Of a stretch of DNA of 64,000 nt, positions 26,016 to 35,562 are shown piece by piece. Source of the stretch: Bacillus atrophaeus (GTDB taxonomy: Bacteria > Bacillota > Bacilli > Bacillales > Bacillaceae). Positions within the stretch are counted from its first letter, which is position 1. Each line of letters begins with the position of its first letter. Location of the stretch: assembly GCF_001584335.1 (NCBI RefSeq), contig NZ_LSBB01000001.1:496001-560000 (forward strand), written 5' to 3'. The translations under genes were made by a program, and so were the position numbers. Below the pieces are notes generated by a model that saw nothing but the letters and a program-made list of their open reading frames with translations, had not been told where the DNA came from and did no database searches.

Positions 26016-27173
26016 TTACCTCATATTTTTGTCAATAAAGTGCAAGAGATTATAGCTTGAAGACCCTTTAGAGTAGAGATTCCATTTCTGCGAAAATCGT
26101 TTTATTTGTTCTGTATCAGCGGAAGGATCAGCTATTTCTTCAAGCAGCGAGCCGCTGTTCATACAGGCTTTTCCGGGAATAACAGCTTTATAATCGTCAA
26201 TTAACCCCCGTTTTTCATCATATTCTTTTAAGTCATATGTGAAAAACAGCATAGGTTTATTTAGAAAAGCATATTCAAAAGGTACAGAAGAATAATCAGT
26301 AATTAAAATATCCGAAGCAATAAATAAATCCTTAAGACGGAAATCAGACACATCTTTCACATACTCGCCGTCTGATAGTACGGTTATTTTATTACGTAAA
26401 GCGGGATGAAGTTTCACAAACAGAATATAATCGCCATTTAACTCATTTATCAGCTCTTCTTTTGTAAAGGGGAGGCGCAGTGAATGCATGTCGTAATCTC
26501 TAAACGTCGGTGCATACAGAATGATTTTTTTATTTGTAAAGCTTCTGAGGTGTTCCGCCTGTGTCTTTTCAGTTGTCTGATAGTATTCATCTGTTAAAGG
26601 CACACCGATTTTTAATAACTGATGATCTTTTACGCCAAAAGAATTTTTGAATATCCTGCCCATCTCTTCTGATCCTACAGTTACATAATCGAATGATCTG
26701 TAAACCTTTTTAAATCTTTTGATATCCTGTTTGGACCTCTGTTTATTGGTGACATCCTCTAAACCGAACTTTTTCAGAGATCCGTTTGCATGCCACACCT
26801 GTATACATTTTGTTTGCGGGCGATTGTTCAGCGCGCTTGTCAGTAAAAAGTAATTATCGGTAATTACAAACTTACTTTTAAAAAGTGTAAGAACGGCATG
26901 AAAAAGATGAAATGGATTTTTTTCGTTAAAATAACGTGAGTTAAGACCGGACAACTCATCTTTAAGGGAAACGGCATGCCTTGTATACAAAACGGTTAAA
27001 TCATAGGAGAGTGAATCGGAATGGGCCCTGTAAGAGTTGATGACAGCTTGTGCATTTTCTTCAAAAGACACAAGCAGTGTCACTTTATCCCCGGGCTTAG
27101 TCCATCTCAGCAAGGCGCCGAGGATATATAAATAAATTGAATAAAAAGCGGTCAATAAAGATCGAATGTTCAT
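26016..27173 (-). CDS. tagB: Teichoic acid glycerol-phosphate primase TagB
   Basis: This membrane-associated CDP-glycerol:glycerophosphotransferase of 385 residues adds the first glycerol phosphate to the lipid-linked ManNAc-GlcNAc unit. Family motifs are VWHANGSLKKFG, ILYAPTFRDYD, VKLHP and LITDYSSVPFEYAFL. Length is that of TagB in 168 (381). It is second in the tagAB operon, transcribed away from tagD. The gene tagC, which follows tagB in 168, is absent; lytD comes next on the opposite strand. Confidence 0.95.
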   Translation of the reverse strand: MNIRSLLTAFYSIYLYILGALLRWTKPGDKVTLLVSFEENAQAVINSYRAHSDSLSYDLTVLYTRHAVSLKDELSGLNSRYFNEKNPFHLFHAVLTLFKSKFVITDNYFLLTSALNNRPQTKCIQVWHANGSLKKFGLEDVTNKQRSKQDIKRFKKVYRSFDYVTVGSEEMGRIFKNSFGVKDHQLLKIGVPLTDEYYQTTEKTQAEHLRSFTNKKIILYAPTFRDYDMHSLRLPFTKEELINELNGDYILFVKLHPALRNKITVLSDGEYVKDVSDFRLKDLFIASDILITDYSSVPFEYAFLNKPMLFFTYDLKEYDEKRGLIDDYKAVIPGKACMNSGSLLEEIADPSADTEQIKRFSQKWNLYSKGSSSYNLLHFIDKNMR

Positions 27174-27206
27174 ATATTACCAGTCTCTTTTGTTATAAAA
27201 TTTTAT

Positions 27207-27977
27207 TTAAAGCTGCTTTGTTTGATCCTTAGCCTGTTCCGAATAAAAACCTTTCTGAGTTTTATTTTCTCTCAGAACGGTAAAAGCATACTTCGGAATG
27301 TTCAACATTCTTTTCCATCTCCACGGATTCTTGATAAGCCTGTAAAGCCACTCCGTATTTGTTTTAATCATCCAGCGGGGAGCTCTTTTTACTGTGCCGC
27401 TGAATACGTCAAAACTTCCTCCCAATCCGATTGCTACAGCTTGAGGAAAGAGATGTTTATATTCATAAATAAACTTTTCTTGATGCGGGTATCCTAAAGC
27501 AACAAACACGATATCAGGCTTGGCTCTGGAAATTTGTTTGGCAACAAAACGTTTATCTGCTGCATAGCCGTCACTTGATCCGACAACTTCAATTTGCGGA
27601 AATTCCGTACCGATACGTTTCAAAACCGCATCCAGCACTTCTTTTTTTGCACCATATAAAAATATTTTTTTAGATTGCTGGTTTGCAAGATTGAGCAGGG
27701 AAATAAAGACATCGAATCCCGCAATTCTTGATTTTAGTGGATGATGAGTCAAACGGGACATCAGCACTACACCAATTCCATCGGGCAAGACGAAATCAGC
27801 TGAAGAAATGACATTGTGGAAACCTTTGTCTTTCGCTGCCGCATACCCGATTTCAGGATTTACAGTCGCAATCACCGCCCCTTGGCGTTTGGCAATATAA
27901 TAGGTGTTCAAATAAGACATAAACTCCTGCAAATCTCCATTTATATAAGAAAGGTTGTGTACCATTTCAGTTTGCAT
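27207..27977 (-). CDS. tagA: N-acetylmannosaminyltransferase TagA
   Basis: This WecG/TagA/CpsF (GT26) enzyme of 256 residues transfers ManNAc from UDP-ManNAc onto undecaprenyl-PP-GlcNAc made by TagO. Typical motifs are TVNPEIGYAA, ADFVLPDGIGVV (catalytic Asp region), VALGYPHQEKFI and GLGGSFDVFSG, then the C-terminal RAPRWMIKTNTEWLYRL segment. UDP-ManNAc comes from MnaA, also in this window. ATG 27977 has an AGGAGGGCGG ribosome binding site. Confidence 0.96.
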   Translation of the reverse strand: MQTEMVHNLSYINGDLQEFMSYLNTYYIAKRQGAVIATVNPEIGYAAAKDKGFHNVISSADFVLPDGIGVVLMSRLTHHPLKSRIAGFDVFISLLNLANQQSKKIFLYGAKKEVLDAVLKRIGTEFPQIEVVGSSDGYAADKRFVAKQISRAKPDIVFVALGYPHQEKFIYEYKHLFPQAVAIGLGGSFDVFSGTVKRAPRWMIKTNTEWLYRLIKNPWRWKRMLNIPKYAFTVLRENKTQKGFYSEQAKDQTKQL

Positions 27978-28060
27978 CTGTTCCGCCCTCCTTCTTTCCT
28001 TGGATTTTGATCTATAATGAAGCGATCAATTTTTAGGGTTATTTGGGTAAACTTTATTTT

Positions 28061-28089
28061 AACATAGAAACTTCACCTATACTTAACAA
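28061..28089 (-). promoter_or_regulatory. Candidate tagAB promoter
   Basis: On the minus strand TTGTTA (28084-28089), spacer 17, TATGTT (28061-28066). The -35 overlaps the PhoP-box repeats at 28083-28099, which would explain PhoP repression known for tagAB in B. subtilis. The -10 is weak. Confidence 0.4.
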
Positions 28090-28099
28090 TAGTTTTACA
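28083..28099 (+). promoter_or_regulatory. PhoP box in the tagA/tagD divergent region
   Basis: TTAACA (28083-28088) and TTTACA (28094-28099) are direct repeats with 11-base spacing, the PhoP-box arrangement, followed by weaker repeats in phase (ATAAAT at 28105). PhoP-P represses both tag operons during phosphate starvation in B. subtilis. Confidence 0.6.
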
Positions 28100-28219
28100 A
28101 AAATATAAATAAGATAACAATTTTTAAATCCTGGGCAGTATAACCAGTCTGAAACACCAAGAATACAGCATTTTTGAATTCCGTTGAAAAATTTGGAATC
28201 GGATGATCTTTACATAAGC

Positions 28220-28248
28220 TTAACCTTTTCTAGGCTATGTGATATAAT
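28220..28248 (+). promoter_or_regulatory. tagD operon promoter
   Basis: TTAACC (28220-28225), spacer 17, TATAAT (28243-28248) with an extended -10 (TGATATAAT). Start near 28255 leaves an untranslated leader of about 115 bases before tagD. The remaining part of the 390-base tagA/tagD intergenic region holds nothing else I can name. Confidence 0.7.
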
Positions 28249-28368
28249 TAGGTTCCATGAGTTACGAATTTGTTGTCGAATTTTAAAAGATTAAGGATAT
28301 TGCAGCTGCTTCACTATCCGGGCAGTTACTTGTTATACGTATGAATATAGAAAGGAGCTTTTGTTTTC

Positions 28369-28758
28369 ATGAAGAAAGTCATTACTTACGGAACGTTTGA
28401 TTTACTGCATTGGGGTCATATTAAACTGCTTGAGCGTGCAAAGCAGCTTGGAGATTACTTAGTCGTCGCGATTTCAACTGACGAATTTAATCTTCAAAAA
28501 CAAAAAAAAGCGTATCACAGCTATGAACACAGAAAACTGATTCTTGAAACGATCCGCTATGTTGATGAAGTTATTCCAGAGAACAGCTGGGATCAAAAAG
28601 TACGTGACGTAGCAGATCATAATATTGATGTGTTTGTCATGGGAGATGACTGGGAAGGCAAATTTGACTTTCTGAAAGATCAATGCGAAGTTGTTTACCT
28701 TCCGAGAACAGAAGGCATTTCCACTACGCAGATTAAAAAAGAAATTGCTGGGGTATAA
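28369..28758 (+). CDS. tagD: Glycerol-3-phosphate cytidylyltransferase TagD
   Basis: This cytidylyltransferase of 129 residues makes CDP-glycerol, the donor for TagB and TagF. The nucleotide-binding HWGH motif (HxGH) is at residues 14-17 and the second signature RTEGISTT lies near the C-terminus. Length equals TagD of 168. It marks the wall teichoic acid as poly(glycerol phosphate) rather than ribitol type. ATG 28369 follows AAAGGAGCT. Confidence 0.97.
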   Translation: MKKVITYGTFDLLHWGHIKLLERAKQLGDYLVVAISTDEFNLQKQKKAYHSYEHRKLILETIRYVDEVIPENSWDQKVRDVADHNIDVFVMGDDWEGKFDFLKDQCEVVYLPRTEGISTTQIKKEIAGV

Positions 28759-28784
28759 CATACATTTGGATATCTAAATATCAT

Positions 28785-28818
28785 AGAAGTACTCCCTTAT
28801 AGATGAGGGAGTACTTCT
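28785..28818 (+). terminator. Hairpin between tagD and the tarS-like gene
   Basis: AGAAGTACTCCCT pairs with AGGGAGTACTTCT around an eight-base loop. It is a strong hairpin but only a poor T-run follows (CTTGTAATAT), so it may be a partial terminator or a processing/stability element between tagD and the next genes. Confidence 0.6.
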
Positions 28819-28896
28819 TGTAATATAAGGTTATTTTCGCTATATTTGTTATGCGCTTTTGAAAAAAAAGCTAGACAATAAGAGGAGAATTTAATT

Positions 28897-30435
28897 ATGA
28901 ATCTTAGTAACTTTTTTAAACTGAACAAAAAAGAATCCGATCAGTCTGAAAAAAAACGAGAATATACATTATTAAACAAAGAAGCTTTAACAGAAGAGAA
29001 AAAGGTAGCAGTTGTTGTACCTGTATATAATGCGGAACAGTACTTACGAAAAACCGTTGACTCAGTCATTTTGCAGAATATTGGCTTTCAGCATATTTCA
29101 TTAATTCTGGTAGATGACTGTTCTACAGATGAATCAAGGAATATTTTGACTGAGTATGCCGAATTGTATGAAAATATTACTGTTGTATTTCTGAAAAACA
29201 ACACGGGGACTCCGGCATTTCCGAGGAACCTGGGAATCGAGCTTGCAAATGCAAAATACATTACTTTTTTAGATGCGGATGATTGGTTTGCACCAAATGG
29301 AGTAAAGATCTTATTTGACATGCTTGAAGAAAATAATGTGAATTATGCAGTCGGAAAAACGATTGAAATGCAAGTGAACGGCCAAAAAGCAATAGGGAAA
29401 CATGAGTCTTCACTTAAAAGAGAAAAAGTCTCACCTTTTTCAATTCCTCATATTTTCTATCATTTAGGCCCTCGTGCCAGAATGATGAATTTGCAGTTCT
29501 TAAAAGATAATAATATCAGATATCCGGAAATGAAATTTGCTGAAGACAAGCAGTTTTTTATGGATGTTCTGTTGTCATGCGGAGATATTGCCACGTCTAC
29601 AGAACCGATTTATTATCTCAATCGAATGGATAATAATGAATCGCTTACAAAACAGACAAATATTATGGAAAAAACTGATACGAACATAGCTGTTATGAAG
29701 TATATTTTAAACAAAAAATTAGATGTTGAAAAAGAAAAGATGGCCATGAATCGTCTGATTGAATTTGATTCAATCACCCGCCTTTTTGACAGAATGCATT
29801 ATTTAAAAAGTGAAAACAAACAAGCCTATTACAATAAATTTAATGAGATACTCTCTGTTTTAAAGAAAACAAATTATGATATTTCTGAAACATTTTTTCA
29901 TCCGATTCATAAAACTGCGTTTCAGCTTCTAAAGCAAAAGCGTTATGCCGAGATTGAAAAGCTGTTTCGCTGGTCAAAAAAAGAACCGAATAAGAAGATT
30001 ATAACGAAAGATGGTCTGGCCTTTTTAGAAAGTCCATTAACCGATGAAGAAAACAAGTTAATTGAACTTCGAATGCATGGTGAGACAGAAAATGCAGAGT
30101 TTTCGAATGGCAAATTCGTCATCACTTTTCGATTGTTTGGAAGAGCGAGAAATAATGCACAGTATGTACAATTCCAGAGCAGAAACGATATGAAGGTATA
30201 CTATCAATTTAATGTTCAGCTTCAGGAAGATGGCCGTTATGTTCTTGAAATTCCGCTGGGTGATATTGAAAAAATCGGAATTGGCGGTTATATTATGTAT
30301 GTCATTTATAACGATTATGAGCGTGTTACTTTATATAAAGAAGACGATCAGCAAATTTTGGCAGAAACGAGCGGACGAAAATATCAATTTTATCGGACGG
30401 TGAAGGAGAACCTATCGTTAAAAGTGATTAAATGA
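28897..30435 (+). CDS. TarS/TarQ-like GT2 wall teichoic acid glycosyltransferase (replaces TagE)
   Basis: This protein of 512 residues sits where tagE lies in 168 but belongs to a different family. It has a GT-A type GT2 domain (about residues 36-260) with VVVPVYNAEQYL, DDCSTD (73-78), the DADD metal site (126-129) and FAEDKQFF (214-221), then a C-terminal beta-rich region. This layout resembles TarS/TarP of Staphylococcus and TarQ of B. subtilis W23, which glycosylate poly(ribitol phosphate). TagE of 168 is a longer GT4 glucosyltransferase. Here it should glycosylate the glycerol phosphate polymer; the sugar is unknown. AT-rich with an AGAGGAGAAT ribosome binding site. Confidence 0.82.
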   Translation: MNLSNFFKLNKKESDQSEKKREYTLLNKEALTEEKKVAVVVPVYNAEQYLRKTVDSVILQNIGFQHISLILVDDCSTDESRNILTEYAELYENITVVFLKNNTGTPAFPRNLGIELANAKYITFLDADDWFAPNGVKILFDMLEENNVNYAVGKTIEMQVNGQKAIGKHESSLKREKVSPFSIPHIFYHLGPRARMMNLQFLKDNNIRYPEMKFAEDKQFFMDVLLSCGDIATSTEPIYYLNRMDNNESLTKQTNIMEKTDTNIAVMKYILNKKLDVEKEKMAMNRLIEFDSITRLFDRMHYLKSENKQAYYNKFNEILSVLKKTNYDISETFFHPIHKTAFQLLKQKRYAEIEKLFRWSKKEPNKKIITKDGLAFLESPLTDEENKLIELRMHGETENAEFSNGKFVITFRLFGRARNNAQYVQFQSRNDMKVYYQFNVQLQEDGRYVLEIPLGDIEKIGIGGYIMYVIYNDYERVTLYKEDDQQILAETSGRKYQFYRTVKENLSLKVIK

Positions 30436-30487
30436 TTGTTGTTGTGATTGGATATGTTTATTTGAAATAGAGGAGTAGACTTATTTT

Positions 30488-32665
30488 ATGGGTATAGAAA
30501 ATCCTGTCAGGTACAAATTGAAGCATCTTAGTATAGAGGAAGAGAAACTCAGTATTACTATTTCATGTGAGAATATAACATTAAAGGAAGAGCCAAATCT
30601 TCAGATTATAAATCGTAAGACAAAAGAAGATATTTCCGTACCTTTAAAAAAGATTGATGAACTAGGTCAACAATATCTTGCTGTCATGGATATTCACTTG
30701 CTTTCGGCCCATGTGCAAAACAAAGGGTGCCTGGATTTTTATGTAAACTTTTTAAGCGACGAGAGTGATATAAGCAAAAAAAGACTGAAATCAAGTCTTG
30801 AGCCCATTGAACTGTCGCATTATAAAGATGAAGTAAATAATATCATTTTTTTCCCGTATACCACCAAAAAAGGGAACTTTTCATTGAAGTTATTGGTGAA
30901 AAAATTTGTCACTCGTATTGACGACATTAAGCTTACATCTGAAGGTATCTTGAAACTGAAGGGGTTCGCTTTTCGCCTAAATGCTGCAGAGTCACTTAAA
31001 ATAAAAGAAAAGTATCTGATATTGAGAATGAAAAAAGGCAATGATGAAGAACCTCTCATCATGAAATACGAACTGAAGGATCTGCCGAGATATGATCTTG
31101 CTGAATATGTAAATGAACAATCAAGTCTTGAATCGATAGGTTTTGATGTAGAACTAAACTTAAAATCTTTATATGAAGAATTAAACACGCAGCTCGTTTT
31201 TCAATTCTACATTCAATTCATTTATGAGAATACAACTGCAGGTGATGAAATCATCAGCACCAGTAAACCGATAAAAGTGATAAAAACGGAACAATTAAAC
31301 CCGAATCAGTTTACTGTACTGACAACAGAAAAAGGGCCTGCCAGATTCCATGTGTTCACGAAGAAGAAAACAAAACATTTTCAATTGAGAATGAATGATT
31401 ATCGTTTTAGCACACGGATAGAGTATTTTGTGAAGGGCAAACTGAAACGCGGCGCTGCCTTTATTCGCAGAAGAAAAAACAAATTGAAAAAATCGATCGA
31501 AAAAAGGATCCAAAACTCCTATAAAGCCGGATTTAAAATGGCGGGAAAACTGCCGGTTAAGCAAAAGCTTGTGATGTTTGAAAGCTTTGCTGGTAAACAA
31601 TACAGCTGTAACCCAAGAGCCATTTATGAGTATATGAAAAAAGAAATGCCGGAATACCAGCTTTGCTGGAGTGTTAATTCTGCGTATACGCAAACATTTG
31701 AAGAAAAAGGAATTCCCTATATCGAACGCTTTTCTTTAAAATGGCTGTTTGCGATGGCAAGAGCAGAATACTGGGTGGTAAACAGCCGTATGCCATTGTG
31801 GATCCCGAAACCTGAACATACGACATATGTGCAAACATGGCATGGAACGCCTTTGAAACGACTGGCCGTGGATATGGATGAAGTGCACATGCCAGGGACA
31901 AACACTGAAAAATATAAAAGAAACTTTACAACAGAAGCGTCTAAGTGGGATTATTTGATATCGCCAAATGCGTATTCAACTGAAATTTTTGCAAGAGCTT
32001 TTCAGTTTAATAAAACAATGATTGAATCAGGATACCCGCGAAACGACTTTCTTCAGACAGATAATAGTGCAGCTGTAATCAAAGCACTAAAAGAAAAAAT
32101 GAAACTCCCTCAAGATAAAAAGGTGATTATCTACGCGCCAACATGGCGAGATGACCAGTTTTATAAAAAGGGAAAATATAAATTTGATCTTGACTTAGAC
32201 CTCCATCAATTGAGAGAAGCAATAGGGGAAGACTATGTCATTATCTTAAGAATGCACTATCTTGTAGCTGAGAACTTTGATTTAGGACCTTATGAAGGCT
32301 TTGCATATGACTTTTCAAATTATGAAGATATCCGCGAGCTCTATATGGTATCAGACTTACTGATAACAGACTACTCTTCTGTATTTTTTGATTATGCAAA
32401 CTTGAAAAGACCGATGCTGTTTTATGTACCGGATATCGAGACATATCGTGATAAACTCAGAGGCTTTTACTTTGACTTTGAGAAGGAAGCTCCAGGTCCT
32501 CTTGTAAAAGAAACTGGTGACGTGGTTAAATGGGTAAAGGAAACAGAGTCAGAAGCCTATACTCTGCCGCAGTCATTTGGGCCTTTTTATGAGAAGTTTT
32601 GTTATCTAGAGACAGGGGAATCATCTGAGAAAGTTGTGGATGTCGTTTTCAGGAAAAATAAATAA
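30488..32665 (+). CDS. tagF: Poly(glycerol-phosphate) polymerase TagF
   Basis: This CDP-glycerol glycerophosphotransferase of 725 residues extends the teichoic acid main chain. The first ~340 residues are poorly conserved; the catalytic half carries YVQTWHGTPLKRL, YAPTWRDDQFY, LRMHYL and LLITDYSSVFFDYA, the usual catalytic His and donor-site residues. TagF of 168 is slightly longer (746). It is the last gene behind tagD and the tarS-like gene, followed by a terminator. Since only tagD and no tarI/tarJ are present, a glycerol phosphate polymer is expected, although TarL-type enzymes share the fold. Confidence 0.92.
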   Translation: MGIENPVRYKLKHLSIEEEKLSITISCENITLKEEPNLQIINRKTKEDISVPLKKIDELGQQYLAVMDIHLLSAHVQNKGCLDFYVNFLSDESDISKKRLKSSLEPIELSHYKDEVNNIIFFPYTTKKGNFSLKLLVKKFVTRIDDIKLTSEGILKLKGFAFRLNAAESLKIKEKYLILRMKKGNDEEPLIMKYELKDLPRYDLAEYVNEQSSLESIGFDVELNLKSLYEELNTQLVFQFYIQFIYENTTAGDEIISTSKPIKVIKTEQLNPNQFTVLTTEKGPARFHVFTKKKTKHFQLRMNDYRFSTRIEYFVKGKLKRGAAFIRRRKNKLKKSIEKRIQNSYKAGFKMAGKLPVKQKLVMFESFAGKQYSCNPRAIYEYMKKEMPEYQLCWSVNSAYTQTFEEKGIPYIERFSLKWLFAMARAEYWVVNSRMPLWIPKPEHTTYVQTWHGTPLKRLAVDMDEVHMPGTNTEKYKRNFTTEASKWDYLISPNAYSTEIFARAFQFNKTMIESGYPRNDFLQTDNSAAVIKALKEKMKLPQDKKVIIYAPTWRDDQFYKKGKYKFDLDLDLHQLREAIGEDYVIILRMHYLVAENFDLGPYEGFAYDFSNYEDIRELYMVSDLLITDYSSVFFDYANLKRPMLFYVPDIETYRDKLRGFYFDFEKEAPGPLVKETGDVVKWVKETESEAYTLPQSFGPFYEKFCYLETGESSEKVVDVVFRKNK

Positions 32666-32672
32666 TAGTTAT

Positions 32673-32710
32673 AAGGCATAATTTAACATAATGTTAATTA
32701 TGCTTTTTTT
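32673..32710 (+). terminator. Terminator of the tagD-tagF operon
   Basis: GCATAATT pairs with AATTATGC around a TAAC...GTTA loop, then seven T. It lies eight bases after the tagF stop codon. Confidence 0.8.
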
Positions 32711-32871
32711 GTACAGGAGTTCATTTTCAATTAATTGGGTATCGACAAGCACATTTGTCCCTATATGAGTTTCTGTGCTTTCTTAAGCAACCTTATATGC
32801 TGCTAATGGCAACAGTTTTAAGAAATGAATTTAGAGCATGATAAGAGGTACAAAACGATAAACAGGCCAAC

Positions 32872-32900
32872 TTGTTTAGAAGTGAAAATTACATCATAAT
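32872..32900 (+). promoter_or_regulatory. tagGH promoter
   Basis: TTGTTT (32872-32877), spacer 17, CATAAT (32895-32900). Start near 32907, about 65 bases before the preferred tagG ATG. The rest of the interval 32711-32871 shows no gene. Confidence 0.55.
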
Positions 32901-32971
32901 CTGTTACAATTATGAGCGGTGCTTTTGTAAGTCAAAGCTATACCCAAAACTTACGACTAAGGAAGATTAGA

Positions 32972-33799
32972 ATGAATGCATTGGTTAAAATTCTGAAAGA
33001 GCAATTCAACTCGTTTCCGCTTATAATGCGGCTTGCAGTGTATGAAACGAAGTCAAAGTATCAAATGAACTATCTGGGTGTATTGTGGCAGTTTTTAAAC
33101 CCTATGATTCAGATGCTCGCATACTGGTTCGTATTTGGGCTCGGAATACGCGGCGGGCATGATATGAAACTTGGAAATGGAGATAGCGTATCCTTCATCA
33201 TTTGGATGCTGGCGGGCTTAATTCCTTGGTTCTTTATCAGTCCGACCATACTTGACGCATCTAACAGTGTCTTTAAAAGAATTAATTTGGTTTCAAAAAT
33301 GAACTTTCCAATCAGTTCACTGCCTTCAGTTGTCATAGTTTCTAACTTGTTCAGCTATTTTGTCATGATGGCGATTTATTTGATTGTTCTGTTAAGTAAC
33401 GGTCTTTTTCCGACGCTTCACTGGTTGCAATATATTTATTACTTGTTTTGTATGATTGCTTTTATGTTTGCCTTTGGTTTGTTTAATTCGACCATTAGCG
33501 TGTTAATCAGGGATTATCAGTTTCTGCTTCAAGCTGTTACCAGGCTGCTCTTTTTTCTTTTGCCGATCTTCTGGGATATTGCCGAGAAATTTGGAGATAA
33601 GAAAGAAGTGTTAACCTTATTAAAGTTAAATCCCCTCTTTTATATTATAGAAGGATTTAGGGACAGTTTTATGGAAGGGCAGTGGTTTTTCCAAGATATG
33701 AAGTATACGTTGTATTTCTGGCTGATTACGCTGCTTCTGTTGACAGTCGGCTCACTTCTTCATATGAAATTCAGAGATAAATTTGTTGACTTTCTTTAA
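32972..33799 (+). CDS. tagG: Teichoic acid ABC exporter permease TagG
   Basis: This integral membrane protein of 275 residues with about six spans is an ABC-2 type permease. With TagH it flips lipid-linked teichoic acid across the membrane. The start region [24 protein letters not shown] and [16 protein letters not shown] are family hallmarks. The frame opens upstream at 32912, but ATG 32972 gives the 275 residues of TagG in 168 and has an AAGGA ribosome binding site. Confidence 0.94.
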   Translation: MNALVKILKEQFNSFPLIMRLAVYETKSKYQMNYLGVLWQFLNPMIQMLAYWFVFGLGIRGGHDMKLGNGDSVSFIIWMLAGLIPWFFISPTILDASNSVFKRINLVSKMNFPISSLPSVVIVSNLFSYFVMMAIYLIVLLSNGLFPTLHWLQYIYYLFCMIAFMFAFGLFNSTISVLIRDYQFLLQAVTRLLFFLLPIFWDIAEKFGDKKEVLTLLKLNPLFYIIEGFRDSFMEGQWFFQDMKYTLYFWLITLLLLTVGSLLHMKFRDKFVDFL

Positions 33800-33819
33800 T
33801 ATAGTAAGGAGATTATACG

Positions 33820-35430
33820 ATGAAACTAAAGGTTTCGTTTAGAAATGTTTCAAAACAGTATTTTCTATATAAAAAACAGTCTGACAAAATAAAAGGGCTG
33901 TTTTTCCCAAACAGAAACGAAAAAGGTTTTTTTGCTGTCCGAAATGTTTCGTTTGATGTGTATGAAGGAGAAACAATCGGATTTGTAGGCATTAACGGTT
34001 CAGGTAAATCGACGATGTCGAACCTGCTGGCAAAAATCATACCGCCGACAAGCGGAGAAATTGAAATGAACGGACAGCCGTCTTTAATTGCGATATCGGC
34101 CGGGCTCAATAACCAATTAAGCGGTAAGGACAACATCCGTTTAAAGTGTTTAATGATGGGGCTTAACAATAAACAAATTGACGAGCTGTATGAAAAAATC
34201 GTTGAATTCGCAGACATTGGCGACTTTATTGATCAACCGGTTAAAAGCTATTCAAGCGGTATGAAATCGCGTCTTGGTTTTGCAATATCCGCCCACATGG
34301 ATCCGGATATTCTTATTATAGATGAAGCGCTATCTGTGGGAGACCAAACATTCTACCAAAAGTGTGTAGACCGCATCACTGAATTTAAAGAGCGGGGAAA
34401 AACCATTTTCTTTGTCAGTCATTCAATCGGACAAATTGAAAAAATGTGTGACCGTGTGGCTTGGATGCATTATGGTGAGATGCGGATGTTTGATGAAACA
34501 AAGCCGGTAGTCAAAGAATATAAAGCGTTTGTTGACTGGTTCAATAAGCTTTCAAAAAAGGAAAAAAAGAAATATCAAAATGAGCAAATTGAAGGCAGAA
34601 CACGTGCTTTGGAAGAGCAGGAAATTGCTCGTACTCAAAGTGAGAAAGCAAAGCCGAAATTCATTGCAAATGCGATTCAAATTACGCTCCTTGCAGTTCT
34701 CGCAGTGTGTCTGGCCGCTTCTATGTTCTCGGACAAGCCTTTACGTACCCTTGCAACCTTTGGCGCAACTAAGCAAGATGACGTAAAGCAAAATGAAAGT
34801 CTTAATCAGCAAATGCAAAAGCTAGAAAAGACGAATGAATCTGCTTTGATTAAGGCAGAAAAGGCAGATGTTTTCTCAAATCAAAATCTGAAGGGGAAAA
34901 GCTCTGCAAAATTAGATTTCGGTACAATGGTACAAATAAAAGCTGAAAATAACAAAGTGTCGGAAATCAAAATCGGAGATAAGCAGTATTTTGTGAAAAA
35001 AGCTGACCTCCATAAATTAAATGATCTGAAAGCGACATCCATAAAGCTCAGTGCTTTTCATCCGTACTTAGCCCAACAAACGGCAGCATCTCATGAGTAT
35101 CTTCTTTCTTTTTTAAATAAAAGCCAAGAAAGCCTCAAAGATAAAATAAACGACCTTAAACCGGGTCAAACCGATGATGGGAGAAAAGTGCTGAAGTCTT
35201 CAAATAAACAAGCGGATTTTGTAATTGAAAATAACAAAGCTTCTGAGGCGATTTTTCATTTAACTAGTCCTGTTGATTTTTCTGCTTTATCTATTAATGA
35301 TGATAACGTGCTTTCAAACCAAAATAAGAATCAGTTTATCTTCAAGAATAATCAGTACACGTTCTCAGTCGACAATGATCAAAAAACAATGACGGTTGTT
35401 TCTAATACGGATGATAAAAAAACGTCGTGA
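33820..35430 (+). CDS. tagH: Teichoic acid ABC exporter ATPase TagH
   Basis: This protein of 536 residues combines an N-terminal ATPase (Walker [10 protein letters not shown] near residues 58-66, signature YSSGMKSRL, Walker [13 protein letters not shown]) with a membrane span near residues 284-307 and an extracellular C-terminal part of about 230 residues containing an SH3-like stretch ([15 protein letters not shown]). This odd fusion of an ABC ATPase to an outside domain is known for Bacillus TagH. It is 20 bases downstream of tagG and ends at a terminator shared with gtaB. Confidence 0.94.
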   Translation: MKLKVSFRNVSKQYFLYKKQSDKIKGLFFPNRNEKGFFAVRNVSFDVYEGETIGFVGINGSGKSTMSNLLAKIIPPTSGEIEMNGQPSLIAISAGLNNQLSGKDNIRLKCLMMGLNNKQIDELYEKIVEFADIGDFIDQPVKSYSSGMKSRLGFAISAHMDPDILIIDEALSVGDQTFYQKCVDRITEFKERGKTIFFVSHSIGQIEKMCDRVAWMHYGEMRMFDETKPVVKEYKAFVDWFNKLSKKEKKKYQNEQIEGRTRALEEQEIARTQSEKAKPKFIANAIQITLLAVLAVCLAASMFSDKPLRTLATFGATKQDDVKQNESLNQQMQKLEKTNESALIKAEKADVFSNQNLKGKSSAKLDFGTMVQIKAENNKVSEIKIGDKQYFVKKADLHKLNDLKATSIKLSAFHPYLAQQTAASHEYLLSFLNKSQESLKDKINDLKPGQTDDGRKVLKSSNKQADFVIENNKASEAIFHLTSPVDFSALSINDDNVLSNQNKNQFIFKNNQYTFSVDNDQKTMTVVSNTDDKKTS

Positions 35431-35527
35431 ATATAAAGGTATGAGCATCTGCTGAAGAATTGATAAATAAATATGAAGATTCTCTGACCAGATAGCCGAC
35501 TGTCTCCGTGTATTAAATTTCGCATAA

Positions 35528-35562
35528 TAAAAAAGCTGCCAAACAAATGGCAGCTTTTTATT
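35528..35562. terminator. Bidirectional terminator between tagH and gtaB
   Basis: AAAAAGCTGCCA / TGGCAGCTTTTT stem with an eight-base loop between convergent genes; A and T tracts on both sides. Confidence 0.88.
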
